A stretch of DNA of 64,000 nt from Streptomyces sp. M92 (GTDB lineage: Bacteria > Actinomycetota > Actinomycetes > Streptomycetales > Streptomycetaceae). Both the position numbers and the translations under genes were made by a program. The DNA is taken from the NCBI RefSeq assembly GCF_028473745.1, contig NZ_CP101137.1:3596001-3660000 (forward strand). The letters are read 5' to 3'. How positions within the stretch are numbered: position 1 is the stretch's first letter; every line of letters starts with the position of its first letter. The notes below the pieces were generated by a model. That model saw only the letters and a list, made by a program, of their open reading frames with translations. It did not search any database and was not told the origin of the DNA. Below are positions 41,358-50,108 of the stretch, one piece after another.

Positions 41358-42029
41358 CTACGCGGGATCCAGCACGGGCTTCGCGGGAAGCCCGCCGTTC
41401 TTCGCACAGCCCAGCTCCTTGGCCATGGCCAGCGAGAAGGAGTGGGCCACGGTCGCGTAGGCGTCCTTCAGCGCCTCGACGTTGCCTTCAGGCTCCGTCG
41501 GCATGCCCCAGTGCTCCACGCCGATGGTGACGTGAGCCGTACTCGTGGAGTTGGAGAACCTGTCGCTCCGGCATGCGAACCAGACCGACGCCCTGTTCGC
41601 CGCTGCCAGGGTGCGCTCCCCCATTTTCAGCACGGTGAAATCGGAGGCTGGAGTTCCTGTCGGGGGCGCGTCGGCCAGGCCCCAGGTGACACGGACCGCG
41701 AAATCTGACGTACCGTCGTCCGTGTAGATGCGGCAGACGTCGTCGCGCCCGTCGGTGGCGACGGGATACGCTTCGACGAGGTCTGTCGCGGCCCGCGCGA
41801 CCGTGGACCTCTCGGCCGTCGTCCCGAACCGTGATGACCCCGTGATCACCTTCAGTGCTTTGGATGCCTGGGCGGACACGGCGTCACCACCGCACAGCTG
41901 TGTCCCCACCAGAGCCTTGTCGGCCGTCTCGTCATCTCCGTCCCCGCCGCAACCTGTGGCCCCGAGACATAGCAGACCGGCCACGGCCGTGGTGAGGAGT
42001 CCAACGCGCACTGGCCTACGACTGATCAC
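41358..42029 (-). CDS. ESX-locus lipoprotein with four cysteines (cassette A, third gene)
   Basis: A 223-residue lipoprotein of unknown function. The signal peptide ends in a lipobox LGATGC with the lipidated residue at Cys27. Four further cysteines follow at 46, 99, 153 and 208, spaced like those of the membrane protein at 49216-49821 (45, 81, 144, 198), with local agreement around each: VCRIYTDD against FCRVLTSDD, and WFACRSD against YMPCSIAG. I infer homology and possible disulfides. I favour GTG 42029 since AAGGA lies eight bases upstream; ATG 42038 would leave no spacing. It is downstream of, and same-stranded with, the 786-residue cassette protein. Confidence 0.75.
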   Translation of the reverse strand: MISRRPVRVGLLTTAVAGLLCLGATGCGGDGDDETADKALVGTQLCGGDAVSAQASKALKVITGSSRFGTTAERSTVARAATDLVEAYPVATDGRDDVCRIYTDDGTSDFAVRVTWGLADAPPTGTPASDFTVLKMGERTLAAANRASVWFACRSDRFSNSTSTAHVTIGVEHWGMPTEPEGNVEALKDAYATVAHSFSLAMAKELGCAKNGGLPAKPVLDPA

Positions 42030-42066
42030 TATCCGCATCCTTACGTGTCCGGTCCTCGCCCCGGCC

Positions 42067-44427
42067 TCAGCCGGTCTCCGGGCGGTTGCCCTGCTGGTTC
42101 TCCCGGTCATTGCCGACCCCGTAGCCGATCAGCATCGATTCGCGAAGGTCCTGTGCGAACGTGCTGTTACTGGGATCCGGGACGTGGCGCCCCAGAAACT
42201 CCTCCATCGGCGCCTCGGCTAGGGTCTCACCGGCAGTGAAGATCGTCATTCTCTCCTCGTCGGTGAGTTCCTCCATCTTCTCCTTGTGCTCATCCATGGC
42301 GTTGTCGGATATGTCGCCGACCATCTGGCCGATGAGCTGTTCGGCAGCGCCACTGGCGGTGTCGGTAGCCAACGGGATGAGCACCGCGGCCGTGCCCACG
42401 GCAGCGGTTGCGGGAAGGAAGGCGACGCCCGCCGCGATGCCGGCTGTGGCTCCGAACTCGACCCAGCCCGCCCGCTCGGCGACGGCCTTTTCGTAGTCCT
42501 CGTGGGTCTTGAGGTTGGTCGCCTCCACTTGGTCGGCCCGGGACTGGTCGAGCATGCCCTGTACCTCGGCGCCCGTGCGCACGGCCGCCCTGGCTCTGGC
42601 CTCGACCTCCTCGGTGATCTTTCCATCGGGGCCCACTGAGCCTTCCAGCACACTGCGGGTATAGACCTGCTCCGCGGTCGCGACCGTCGCGTAGGCGTCC
42701 GGGTGCTGCCCCAGTGTGCTGAGGAAGCCTCGGACGACGCTTCGTCCGTTCCCGTCCACGGTGTCCGAGAAGTCGAGGTGACCTTCCGGATTCTTGCCCG
42801 GCGCGAACACGCTCTCCGGATCGTTCTTGGTCAACGCCCAGTTGATGTCGTCGATGTAGCCCGCGCCCATGACGCCCAGGCTGTCGGCCATCGCCTCGTG
42901 GTGCTTCTTGAGGAGACCGGGGTCGTCGGAGTACTTCTCCATGACCTGCTGCATGACCGCGACGTTGTCCTCGTCCCGCACCACGCCGGCGTCCGGGTGC
43001 CCGGCCGGATAGCCGAGGGTCGCCGCCTCCAGGGCGTGGCCGAGGGCGTCGGGCATGTAGCCGAGCGACGCCTTGAGTTCCTTCGGGTCGAGCGAGTTGA
43101 CGTCGCCGAAGGACTCCCACTTCTCATTGGTGAAGAAGTCGAGGTAGTTGCCGAACGCCTGGCCGTCCTTGTCCTTGCCGAGATCGGCCGTGGCCCCGCG
43201 GTTGACCGTACCGTCCTCGTTGTACGCGGTCGGGGGATCGGTGAAGAACTTCTTCGCCGCTTCCGGGCTGTTGCCGAGCGCCTCCAGCATGGCGGTGGTC
43301 GGCTCGTAGCCGGCGCCGTTCACTCCCGAGGGGTTGTACGGATTCTGGAGCCAGCCGTTCACCATCTTGGTCTCGGCGAACAGGTCAGGCTTCTTCGCGT
43401 GTAGTTGCGCCACGTGCTCGGCGATCGGGTTGAGGAACTTCGCGTCGTAGTTCCCGTACCGCATGATCCCGCCGAGCAACTGGTATCCGAAGGGCCCACC
43501 CGAGTCGTACTTGGACAGCGGGATGTGCTCCGTGCCCAACTTGCGGAGCTCCGGGCCCCACTTTTCGGTGAATGCCTTGTCGTGGGAGGCGGTGGCCAGG
43601 TTGAGACCGAGGTTCTTCTGGAGCTCCTGGACGTCCTTGAGGCGCTCCGCGTCGACCTTGCTGTAGTCGTACGTGTCCGTGGCGAGCTGGCCGAAGAACG
43701 CGAGCGACTTCTCGGGACCGAGTGTCTCGTAGAAGTACTTGGAGAACCCCACCGACGAACTGTTGTCCTTCAACAGTTCGTTGAGCTTCACCAGGTCCTT
43801 GTGCGAGATGTCCCGACCCTGGGCTGCCAGAGCCGCGGCCCGGGCGGCCTCCTCCTGGTCCAGCTTCGTGTACTTGGGAGCGCCGAAGTCCTTGCGGCCG
43901 GTGGCGTTGGCCGCAAGGGTGTTGTTCAGGGAGACGTCGGTGTCGTTGCAGTTGTCGACGATGAGGTCGATCCTCTTCTGCCACGACTCGATGTTCTTCT
44001 TCTCCTCCTGCAGGAGCTCGCTGTAGTCGGGGTCGTGTCGCGCCGCGGGGATCTCGGACAACGGCTGCTTCGCCGAAACCTTGCCTTTGCCGTCCACGCG
44101 GATGCCGGCCTCGGGACCCTCGTGGTCCCTGATATTGACCAGGTCGTCCTTGGCCTTCTTGATGGCTGTGTAGCCTTCTTGAAGGATCCGGTGCACGCCC
44201 TTCGCTTCGGCCACGGCGTCCGCGAACTCTTTGACGGTCTTGCCGATGAACGCCTTGGTGACCCCTGCGTTGACGCCCTCCCAGGCCGCCTTGTCCGCCT
44301 TGGCCTTCATCCCGTCGGTGGCGTCGGTGGCGAGTGTGTCCAGTTTTCCCGCCATTTCCGACCAGTCGTCGACCGCGGTCTTCAGCTTCCCCAGCGGGGC
44401 GTCGATGATGTCCTCGTACTTCAGCAT
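42067..44427 (-). CDS. Large ESX-linked protein of unknown function (cassette A, second gene)
   Basis: A 786-residue, mostly helical protein. The N-terminal ~100 residues resemble a WXG100/LXG-like helical hairpin (DAPLGKLKTAVDDWSEMAGKL, then WEGVNAGVTKAFIGKT). The middle contains GPEKSLAFFGQLATDT, LQKNLGLNLATAS and LGGIMRYGNYDAKFLNPI, all with counterparts in the 727-residue protein at 47015-49198. A hydrophobic stretch at 654-704 (GIAAGVAFLPATAAVGTAAVL) could be membrane-active or a secretion feature. No known toxin domain is visible. It follows the small gene 44448-44876 by 20 bases. A secreted ESX substrate is the likeliest reading, by context only. Confidence 0.8.
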   Translation of the reverse strand: MLKYEDIIDAPLGKLKTAVDDWSEMAGKLDTLATDATDGMKAKADKAAWEGVNAGVTKAFIGKTVKEFADAVAEAKGVHRILQEGYTAIKKAKDDLVNIRDHEGPEAGIRVDGKGKVSAKQPLSEIPAARHDPDYSELLQEEKKNIESWQKRIDLIVDNCNDTDVSLNNTLAANATGRKDFGAPKYTKLDQEEAARAAALAAQGRDISHKDLVKLNELLKDNSSSVGFSKYFYETLGPEKSLAFFGQLATDTYDYSKVDAERLKDVQELQKNLGLNLATASHDKAFTEKWGPELRKLGTEHIPLSKYDSGGPFGYQLLGGIMRYGNYDAKFLNPIAEHVAQLHAKKPDLFAETKMVNGWLQNPYNPSGVNGAGYEPTTAMLEALGNSPEAAKKFFTDPPTAYNEDGTVNRGATADLGKDKDGQAFGNYLDFFTNEKWESFGDVNSLDPKELKASLGYMPDALGHALEAATLGYPAGHPDAGVVRDEDNVAVMQQVMEKYSDDPGLLKKHHEAMADSLGVMGAGYIDDINWALTKNDPESVFAPGKNPEGHLDFSDTVDGNGRSVVRGFLSTLGQHPDAYATVATAEQVYTRSVLEGSVGPDGKITEEVEARARAAVRTGAEVQGMLDQSRADQVEATNLKTHEDYEKAVAERAGWVEFGATAGIAAGVAFLPATAAVGTAAVLIPLATDTASGAAEQLIGQMVGDISDNAMDEHKEKMEELTDEERMTIFTAGETLAEAPMEEFLGRHVPDPSNSTFAQDLRESMLIGYGVGNDRENQQGNRPETG

Positions 44428-44447
44428 GCTGCGTGCTCCCCCGAGCG

Positions 44448-44876
44448 CTACTTGATGTATGTCGTGAGCACGGAGACCCGGGTCAGGTCCCCCTCGACCT
44501 TCGCCTCGTCCTTGGCGTGCCGGGCCTTGCTGTAATCGAGGTGATTCGAGATCTGCGCGCAGGCGTCCAGCAACGTCCTCAGGTGGGTCTGCCAGTTGTC
44601 GTGCACTTTCAGCAACCCCGAACCGCTCACGAAGTTCCCGTTGGTCAGCGCCGTCGCCGCGTCGAACGTGGAGACACGGGCGTGGTCACCATCCTTCGTC
44701 AGCCGCCCCAGCAGGTCATACGCGTCGTTGCCGATGGCGCCGAGGTCGTCACGATGGACCACCAGGTCCTTCCCGCCGCCACCTCCGCCACCCTGGGCCG
44801 GAAGGCTGTCGATCTGCATGGCAGTCCGCTCGGCCGCAGCCTCGCGCAGTTGTGCCCATTCTTGCTCGAACGTCAT
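44448..44876 (-). CDS. Small helical ESX-linked protein (cassette A, first gene)
   Basis: A 142-residue protein with helical segments EQEWAQLREAAAERTAM, DDLGAIGNDAYDLLGRL and LRTLLDACAQISNHLDYSK, and a Gly-rich linker at 29-35. Trp95 and Cys106 lie in the same context as Trp96 and Cys107 of the 148-residue protein at 46563-47009 (shared TLLDACAxISNHL). Size, position before a large substrate-like protein and lack of a signal peptide are what is expected of an ESX partner or chaperone-like substrate; there is no true WxG turn. The start is ATG 44876. The IS3 element ends 32 bases upstream, so the native promoter may have been displaced. Confidence 0.78.
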   Translation of the reverse strand: MTFEQEWAQLREAAAERTAMQIDSLPAQGGGGGGGKDLVVHRDDLGAIGNDAYDLLGRLTKDGDHARVSTFDAATALTNGNFVSGSGLLKVHDNWQTHLRTLLDACAQISNHLDYSKARHAKDEAKVEGDLTRVSVLTTYIK

Positions 44877-44907
44877 GAATCCCCCAATGTTATCCGGGCA
44901 GGCCCTG

Positions 44908-46191
44908 TGAACCGCCCCGAGTTTCGTAGAGTCCGGTGGTCTTGGTTCAGGCGGACTGCGGGGTGGTCTGCTCCTGGCTTCGCCAGAAGGCTTCCTCGTA
45001 CTCGGCGGGCGGAACGTAGTCGAGCGCGGAGTGAAGGCGTTCTTCGTTGTACCAGGTGATCCGTTGGAAGATCGCCCGTTCGACCTAGTCGACGTCCTTC
45101 CAGGGGCCCTGCATCTCTATGAGTTCGGCCTTGAAGGTGCCGTTCAGTGCCTCGGCCATCGCGTTGTCATACGAGTCCGTGATCGACCCGACGGAGGAAG
45201 AGGCGCCGATGTCCGCGAGTCGGCCGGTGTACCGGATTGACACGTATTGCGACCCGCAGTCGCTGTGATGGATGAGGCCGGAGTCCTTCTTGATCCGCCG
45301 CCTCGACAGCGCCATCTCCAGTGCGTCCACCGGCAGTTCTGTTCGCATGTGGTTCGCGACCTGCCAGCCGACGGTCATCCGCGAGTACACGAGCAGGACG
45401 AACGCTACATATGCCCAGCCGGACCAGGTGCGGACATATGTCGTGTCCGCTACCCACAGCTGGTCCGGCTGGCTTGCGGTGAAATCGCGGTCGACCAGGT
45501 CCGGCGGCCGGGGTGCCGACGGCTCCGGGACCGTGGTGCGGCGGCGTCGGCCACGGATGACGCCCTCCAGGCCCAGCTCGGCCATCAGCCGCTCGACCGT
45601 GCAGCGGGCCACGACGACGCCTTTGCGCCGAAGCACGCGGGTGATCCGGCGGGCGCCATGGGTGCCGCCCGACTCCGCGTGGATCCTCTCGATCAGCGGC
45701 ATGAGTATCTCGTCGCGGAGCCGGCGGGCCGACTTCGGCCGCTTCTTGCGGGCGAAGTACGTCGAAGGCGACAGCCCGAGAACCCGGCCGACGGGATCGA
45801 CCCCGAGACCCTTCTGGCGCAGGTGGTCTCTCACCTGCTCGGCCTCGTCCGGGGACGGTCGATCTCCTGGGCAAAAAGAACACCGACGCGGCTTTGAGGA
45901 TCTCGTTCGTCCGCCCCAACTCAGCATTCTCCCTGCGAAGTTGTCTGAGTTCGTGCTGCTCGGCGGAGGTCAGCCGGTCGTCGCGTTCGCCCCGGCCGCG
46001 CAGGGCCTCCTTGTGGATGCCGAGGTCCTCCGCGACGTGCGCGATCGGGCGGCCGGTGCTGCGGACCTCACGGATCGCGCGCTCCCGGAGTTCGTCCGGT
46101 ACTTACGTGGTGCAGGCATGGTGCTCGCGGATCTCCTTCGCCAGGATCGTAACCCTGACATCAGGGACTCCACGAAACGTGGTGCAGCTCA
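44908..46191 (-). mobile_element. IS3-family insertion sequence, decayed
   Basis: About 1.28 kb. The imperfect terminal inverted repeats are 44908-44934 and 46165-46191 (21 of 27 positions match, sharing GTTTCGT and GAGTCC). It encodes an orfA/orfB transposase with the IS3 frameshift layout on the minus strand. No convincing target-site duplication is seen at these boundaries, so the ends may be slightly off or have drifted. It separates two mirror-image paralogous ESX cassettes. Confidence 0.8.
44947..46121 (-). pseudogene. IS3-family transposase (orfA-orfB), inactivated
   Basis: orfA starts at ATG 46121 (MPAPRKY) but loses its frame within eight codons: a one-base deletion near 46100 is inferred because the next frame continues with the HTH protein (DELRERAIREV, GRPIAHVAEDLGIHKEAL). 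That frame also seems to lack about ten residues before GERDDRL. It ends RENAELGRTNEILKAASVFF, and orfB continues in another frame after a T-rich slippery run near 45888, as normal for IS3. orfB has the rve/DDE core: Asp in VADTTYV, Asp in HHSDCGSQY (Cys replacing the usual Arg/Ala) and Glu in MAEALNGTFK. A TAG stop at 45087-45089 follows WKDVD, after which the frame reads on as VERAIFQRITWYNEERLHSAL to the natural end at 44947. Confidence 0.85.
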
Positions 46192-46562
46192 GTTGTCAGC
46201 GCCCTGCTGAACCGATGAGTCGCCTGCAACCGCAACTTCTCCCGGAACGACCGCCGCTTGTTGGTCAGCCTGTGCCCTTGCACATACCTCATGCAGTCGG
46301 CATGCCGCAGAGAAGACGTTAGCTTCTACGACACCACAATGTGAAGGTCAGGTACCACGTGGCCGGATTGGCCGGTGGGGACCGGTGAAGCGATGGGCGA
46401 GGCTGGGACGCCGGAGGGGGTCATGCCGGGCATCTCTATTCATGGTGGCCGATACACATGGTCAGGATGGTCATGGGTCGTACAGTCGGTATCGATCACC
46501 TCAGTGTGGTTGTGTATGGCAGGGCCTGCTTGGCAGCGCAGTACACGGGAGGGGGCTCACGC
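46192..46562. other. Gap between the IS3 element and cassette B
   Basis: 371 bases with no gene I can support. A minus-strand open frame (46190-46320 region, containing a basic stretch RLTNKRRSFREKL) might be a remnant but matches nothing I recognise. The part nearest 46562 should hold the promoter of cassette B; GGGAGGGGG precedes its first ATG. Confidence 0.45.
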
Positions 46563-47009
46563 ATGGCGTGGGACGAATGGGAGCAACTCAAGGCAGCGGC
46601 TGCTGAGCGGCACTCCACAAGGATGCAGCTCAACCAGTATCCGGGAGACCGGGGAGGCGAGGGGACACAAGGTGATCTCGAAGTAGGTCATAAGGATCTT
46701 GAGGCCGTCGGTAAGGCGGCCCATGAGCTTTTCGATGACTTCACGCGCTACAGCGACCACGCGCGCGCCGCGTCTGAGGTAGCCGCAAGTGGACTCAAAA
46801 GTGAGGGATTTGATCTAGGAGCAGCACTCGCACACGTAGCGGAACGATGGGGCGAGCAGGCAAAGACCCTGCTGGATGCCTGCGCGCACATCTCGAATCA
46901 CCTCCGGTTTACCAAGAACCAGCATGACGCTGATGAGTCGTACATCGCTGGAGTAGTCAGCAGCATTACTGCTCTGGACGCAGGCTTCGATGACCGGAAG
47001 GACCACTGA
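46563..47009 (+). CDS. Small helical ESX-linked protein (cassette B, first gene)
   Basis: A 148-residue paralogue of the protein at 44448-44876. Shared features are WEQLKAAAAER near the N terminus, DLEAVGKAAHEL, YSDHARA, and TLLDACAHISNHL at 102-114 with Trp96 and Cys107. It has no signal peptide or membrane helix. Codon use is visibly richer in A/T at third positions than in neighbouring genes. The 727-residue protein gene follows five bases after its stop, repeating the small-large order of cassette A on the other strand. ATG 46563 has a GGGAGGGGG ribosome binding site; an upstream open frame has no support. Confidence 0.78.
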   Translation: MAWDEWEQLKAAAAERHSTRMQLNQYPGDRGGEGTQGDLEVGHKDLEAVGKAAHELFDDFTRYSDHARAASEVAASGLKSEGFDLGAALAHVAERWGEQAKTLLDACAHISNHLRFTKNQHDADESYIAGVVSSITALDAGFDDRKDH

Positions 47010-47014
47010 CAGCG

Positions 47015-49198
47015 ATGGACCTCGATGCGCTTCGGTTCGGCAACTTCGCGAAGCTCGGTGAAGCGATCACCGACTGGGAAAAGATGACGAAGGACCTCTT
47101 GGGCCTCAAGGAGGCCGCAGAGAGCAATCTCAAAGCCAAGGCCTGGAAGGCTCGATGGGCCGGTGTCAATGCCACGGTCACCCGTGAGTTTGTCGATAAA
47201 ACCGCCGCTGAGTTTGCCGATGCCCATACACAGGCCGAATCCATCACCAAGATCCTCATGGATACCCGTGCGGAACTCATTCGCTACCGCACGCAGGTGA
47301 ACGATGCTGTCGACCGCGCGGGCAAGAAACATCTCACCGTGGCGGACACGGGGGAAGGTGGCTTTGTTGTCACCGCGAACACTCGTCCCGATTGGGCGTC
47401 TGATCCCAGTGGGCAGAGTGATCAACCTGTGCAGACGGACGTAGATAATGCGCGGGACGAGATTCAACGTATTCTCGATAAAGCTACGGAGAGTGACTCC
47501 ACTGCAGCGAAGGTGCTGCGGTTGGTCGTCGACCAGGCCAAGTACGGCTTCTCGGATTCCGCCTATGGCGATCGCGATTCCGCAGCCAATGCCGTGGCAG
47601 CCGCCGAGAAGCTGGCCAATATGGCCAGGGACCCAGCCAAAATGACTCTGGACGACATCACCAGATTCAACCGCATGATGGAGATATACCGCAACGATGC
47701 TTTGTTCTCGGAGCAGTTCGCGAAGCGGTTGGGTCCCAAGGAGACACTTCAGTTCTGGACTGACATGACCTTCACGCGCGCTGGTGCACGGGACGCCGAA
47801 CTTGAGACGATGAAGAGCCTGCAGAAGAACCTGAGCCTGACCCTGGCTACGGCGTCTAACTCTGACTCAGATGCCATGCAGGAGTGGAAGAAGAACCTTC
47901 TTGCGGAGGTGAATACTAACTTCCGGTCCAGTAATTCAGGTAGTCCGATCGGAGCGCTTGGGTCACACGTCATTAGTAGCCTTATGCGTCAGGGTCAATA
48001 CGATACAGAGTTTCTTGATGAATACCGGAAGAAGCTCTTCAAGGCTGACCAAGGGGCAGGTCAGTCAGATACTAATGATTTGTGGGTGAAGGGGTACGAC
48101 GGCCTGGATCTAGTATTCGGAGATGGTAACGGTCGAGACCCATTGGAAGGACTGCTCTCAGGCCTGTCCCACAACCCCGAAGCGGCGGCCCATGCCTTTG
48201 ATGCCAAGTCGGACCTTGATCACATGCTCGGTACTACCAGGTACACAGATCGTGAAGCATTTCTCGGGCCCGCCCTTGAAGCCGCAGTCACGGGGGCAGC
48301 GGCGGGCGACAATACGCATGCTGCTCCGCCTCACAGTGAGCAGCAGGTGAAAATAATGGCGAACATCACGGCAGCGGTTGCTCAGCCTGAAGGTGGTGCG
48401 GACCTTGCTACCTCTGGAATGGGTGAGAGCTTCGGACATATGGCGGCTGCCTACATGCCTGAGATTAGCCTTGAGATGGCTGGCAAGGGTGCCGAATCGA
48501 TCTTTATCACTGATAGTGCAGCACCCGACGGCTTGAACAAAGGCGACGTCACGAGATTCCTGTATGAGGTGGCGCGGGACGACAATGGGAGGGCGGCAAT
48601 TATATACGGCGAGAGTATTTACACCAGCAGCCTCCTCGAGGCTCATATTGCTGATCCGTCTCTTTATGATGGCGATACTTCGGACGCTGTGCGCGCTGTC
48701 GCCGAGAACGCTGGAACTATTGAGGGAATTGTCGGCCATTCGGTGGCGGATGCTGGTATCAAGGCATCTACGGAAGCCGAAAAGGATTATAATGACGCCC
48801 TCAAGAAGCAGGGTGATTTCTTCAAGGCTGCGCTTTCCGCGGGTGTAGCTGTTGGGGCCGTTGCTTTGGTTCCTGCCACACCGGCTGGCGCCCTCACCGG
48901 AGCTGTAGCCGGTGGATTTTTTAGTGGGGTATCAGGAATGGCAGTCGACCGGCTGGTGGAAGGTAGGGAAATCGATGGTGCGCTGGATGAGGCGCTTTAT
49001 CGTACTGGTCGAGAACTCAACAAAGCCGAGGAGTCTTCGCTGCAGCAGACTCAGTGGTCGGCAGCCGATTCGATTGATGCGCACAAGTCAGATCTGAAGG
49101 TTGACGCGACGGAAAACCTAATTCGCGAGGCGCACAATCGCGGGTGGGTCCGTAGTGACTCGATCCTTGAAGACATTCACGCGAGGCCAAGTGCCTGA
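47015..49198 (+). CDS. Large ESX-linked protein of unknown function (cassette B, second gene)
   Basis: A 727-residue paralogue of the 786-residue protein at 42067-44427. Alignable segments include the N-terminal helical region (LGEAITDWEKMTKDLLGLK, WAGVNATVTREFVDKTAAEFADA), GPKETLQFWTDMT, LQKNLSLTLATAS, SHVISSLMRQGQYDTEFLDE and LSHNPEAAAHAFDA. A hydrophobic stretch at 602-650 (ALSAGVAVGAVALVPATPAG) lies at the same relative place. No toxin or enzymatic motif is recognised. The gene is AT-rich for Streptomyces, with many A/T-ending codons (ATA, TAT, AAT), suggesting recent acquisition. Context supports an ESX substrate; function is unknown. Confidence 0.8.
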   Translation: MDLDALRFGNFAKLGEAITDWEKMTKDLLGLKEAAESNLKAKAWKARWAGVNATVTREFVDKTAAEFADAHTQAESITKILMDTRAELIRYRTQVNDAVDRAGKKHLTVADTGEGGFVVTANTRPDWASDPSGQSDQPVQTDVDNARDEIQRILDKATESDSTAAKVLRLVVDQAKYGFSDSAYGDRDSAANAVAAAEKLANMARDPAKMTLDDITRFNRMMEIYRNDALFSEQFAKRLGPKETLQFWTDMTFTRAGARDAELETMKSLQKNLSLTLATASNSDSDAMQEWKKNLLAEVNTNFRSSNSGSPIGALGSHVISSLMRQGQYDTEFLDEYRKKLFKADQGAGQSDTNDLWVKGYDGLDLVFGDGNGRDPLEGLLSGLSHNPEAAAHAFDAKSDLDHMLGTTRYTDREAFLGPALEAAVTGAAAGDNTHAAPPHSEQQVKIMANITAAVAQPEGGADLATSGMGESFGHMAAAYMPEISLEMAGKGAESIFITDSAAPDGLNKGDVTRFLYEVARDDNGRAAIIYGESIYTSSLLEAHIADPSLYDGDTSDAVRAVAENAGTIEGIVGHSVADAGIKASTEAEKDYNDALKKQGDFFKAALSAGVAVGAVALVPATPAGALTGAVAGGFFSGVSGMAVDRLVEGREIDGALDEALYRTGRELNKAEESSLQQTQWSAADSIDAHKSDLKVDATENLIREAHNRGWVRSDSILEDIHARPSA

Positions 49199-49215
49199 CT
49201 GGGACGGATCGTTTC

Positions 49216-49821
49216 GTGGACATAAAAGCTTCTGTCGGCAGGCGGGTAGCGATAGTTGCTGCTGCATTCGCGGTTGTGGTTGGAGGGGGGGTATTCGGGT
49301 ACTTGGAGGTCTTCACCAAAGGGCTTGATCGATTGCCCGAACGTCCATGCACTGGTGCGGTGGCTCGCAGCACAGTGAAGCAAATTCTTCCTGACGCGCG
49401 ATCGGCCGAGGAACGGGGTAGGAGTACCGACCAGGGCAGGGATTTCGTCTTCTTCTGTCGAGTGTTGACGAGCGACGATCACATCGTCTCAGGCGAGTCA
49501 GAGCTGCAGGATGCCACTACGGATGAGTGGCTGTCGGGCTATGAGCAGGAAGCGGGAGACACATATGGGCAACTACGGGAGGCCGCCGGCCGCAAGGGCG
49601 TAAAGACCCTGACTCTTGATCGACTTGCCTCGGTCTACATGCCCTGTTCTATCGCTGGCGGGAGTGCTAAAAGGTCTTTGCGACAGTACGCGCTGATCAC
49701 GGAGGCCAGAGTCATCGGTGAAAGTCGGGTCCAAGGGAACGAGCTGCGGGAGGCCTTGACTGAGTTTGCGGTTCAGATGTCGGAACACGCCTATACGGTT
49801 GGGGAATGTAACAAGGCGTAG
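49216..49821 (+). CDS. Membrane-anchored four-cysteine protein (cassette B, third gene)
   Basis: A 201-residue protein with one N-terminal membrane helix (VAIVAAAFAVVVGGGVFGYL, about 11-30) and an extracytoplasmic domain with Cys45, Cys81, Cys144 and Cys198. These four cysteines match in order and context the four of the lipoprotein at 41358-42029, and the region before the last one (LREALTEFAVQMSEHAYTVGEC) parallels LKDAYATVAHSFSLAMAKELGC (partial quote) there. One family is anchored by a helix and the other by lipid. The start is GTG 49216, 17 bases after the large cassette gene. A partner, receptor or immunity-like role for the large protein is inferred from synteny only. Confidence 0.75.
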   Translation: MDIKASVGRRVAIVAAAFAVVVGGGVFGYLEVFTKGLDRLPERPCTGAVARSTVKQILPDARSAEERGRSTDQGRDFVFFCRVLTSDDHIVSGESELQDATTDEWLSGYEQEAGDTYGQLREAAGRKGVKTLTLDRLASVYMPCSIAGGSAKRSLRQYALITEARVIGESRVQGNELREALTEFAVQMSEHAYTVGECNKA

Positions 49822-50108
49822 ATGGGTAGAGCGTGAGCCCCTTTCTGTGGCGTTGCCAGTCGCGTCCAGTAATCCGGCGTAGCCGCCATACTGCCCGTTC
49901 CTGCCACATCCGGCCAGGCCTGCCTCGATTGGTCAGCAGGGGGCGCTGCTGCGCGAGTTAGCGCCTTCGCCTCTTTTGTGTCGCTGGGGGGCGTCGCGTG
50001 TTGCTGCGTGCCGGGAGACTGCGGTCTCTCCTTCCTGGGGCTGCACTACTTCGAGTGATGCACAGTTGGTGTTCGAGGTGGTGTCAGAGTGGCGCCATCT
50101 TGTCGTTT
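49822..50108. other. Non-coding region after cassette B
   Basis: Lower GC content continues from cassette B. Short open frames on both strands lack credible starts and motifs. The strong hairpin at 50109-50153 follows. Confidence 0.5.

Noticed and set aside
42067..44427. A toxin domain at the C terminus of the large cassette proteins
   Set aside because: The C-terminal ~80 residues of neither paralogue show a nuclease, ADP-ribosyltransferase or other toxin motif I can recognise, and no polymorphic C-terminal junction is visible. An effector role remains inference.
44905..46194. Target-site duplication of the IS3 element
   Set aside because: The three bases flanking the inferred ends (CTG and GTT) differ, and shifting the ends by a few bases gives no better match.
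46192..46330. Minus-strand remnant with RLTNKRRSFREKL next to the IS element
   Set aside because: Too short, no start and no recognised family; kept only as a note in the gap description.
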